DNA of 5,160 nt from an uncultured Oscillospiraceae bacterium (lineage in GTDB: Bacteria; Bacillota; Clostridia; Oscillospirales; Oscillospiraceae), in the NCBI GenBank assembly GCA_934655935.1, contig CAKUHJ010000125.1, positions 1 to 5,160 on the forward strand, read 5' to 3'. Below are positions 5,137 through 5,160 of the stretch, piece by piece. Below the pieces are notes generated by a model. The model did no database searches, was not told the DNA's origin, and saw only the letters and a list, made by a program, of their open reading frames with translations. The position numbers and the translations under genes are program-made. The stretch's first letter is position 1; each line of letters starts with the position of its first letter.

Positions 5137-5160
5137 ATGTCAGAAAAAAAGATTACCATT
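5137..5160 (+). CDS. Start of the next gene, probably clpX (first 8 codons only)
   Basis: ATG at 5137 follows AAGGAG (5124-5129), which overlaps the TAA of the clpP remnant and lies 7 bases upstream. Eight codons are visible: MSEKKITI. ClpX, the AAA+ unfoldase partner of ClpP, usually follows clpP directly in Firmicutes, and its zinc-finger domain would start just after such a short leader. The visible residues alone do not identify it; the call rests on position. Confidence 0.5.

Overview
The window looks like a chromosomal segment of a moderately high-GC Firmicute, most likely a Clostridia member of the Oscillospiraceae/Ruminococcaceae type. The grounds are a T-box leader on pheS, strong Shine-Dalgarno sites, the alr-mazF pairing known from Firmicutes, and GC-rich third codon positions. 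The family-level placement is inference from style, not from a search.

Left part (1-1000, minus strand): the first 223 codons of pheS (phenylalanyl-tRNA synthetase alpha chain) run off the left edge. Upstream of pheS is a complete tRNA-Phe-sensing T-box leader with a UUC specifier, the conserved T-box sequence, an intrinsic terminator and its own promoter. Its -35 box stands back to back with the -35 box of a divergent promoter.

Middle part (1009-4317, plus strand): that divergent promoter (TTGACG, 17 bp, TATAAT) drives a probable four-gene operon: nnrD (NAD(P)HX dehydratase), a lipoprotein gene that appears to start at CTG, alr (alanine racemase) and an EndoA-type mazF. A strong hairpin closes the unit at 4285-4317. 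The lipoprotein has the position that YdcC and GerS lipoproteins occupy next to alr in other Firmicutes. The mazF gene has no mazE partner in the window. The operon combines nicotinamide nucleotide repair, an exported lipoprotein, D-alanine supply for peptidoglycan and an mRNA endoribonuclease.

Right part (4318-5160): there is no intact gene here until a new start codon at 5137. The sequence reads as a mosaic of gene pieces: an N-terminal piece of a small membrane protein in one frame; then, joined in one other frame, the N-terminus of a beta-lactamase-like serine hydrolase up to its SxxK motif, the core of a DUF998-type membrane protein, and the last 27 residues of ClpP. An SD and the first eight codons of a gene, probably clpX by position, follow at once. 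This scrapyard, in particular the decapitated clpP in front of a probable clpX, is the most unusual thing in the window. It is either a real deletion/recombination scar or an assembly or amplification chimera.
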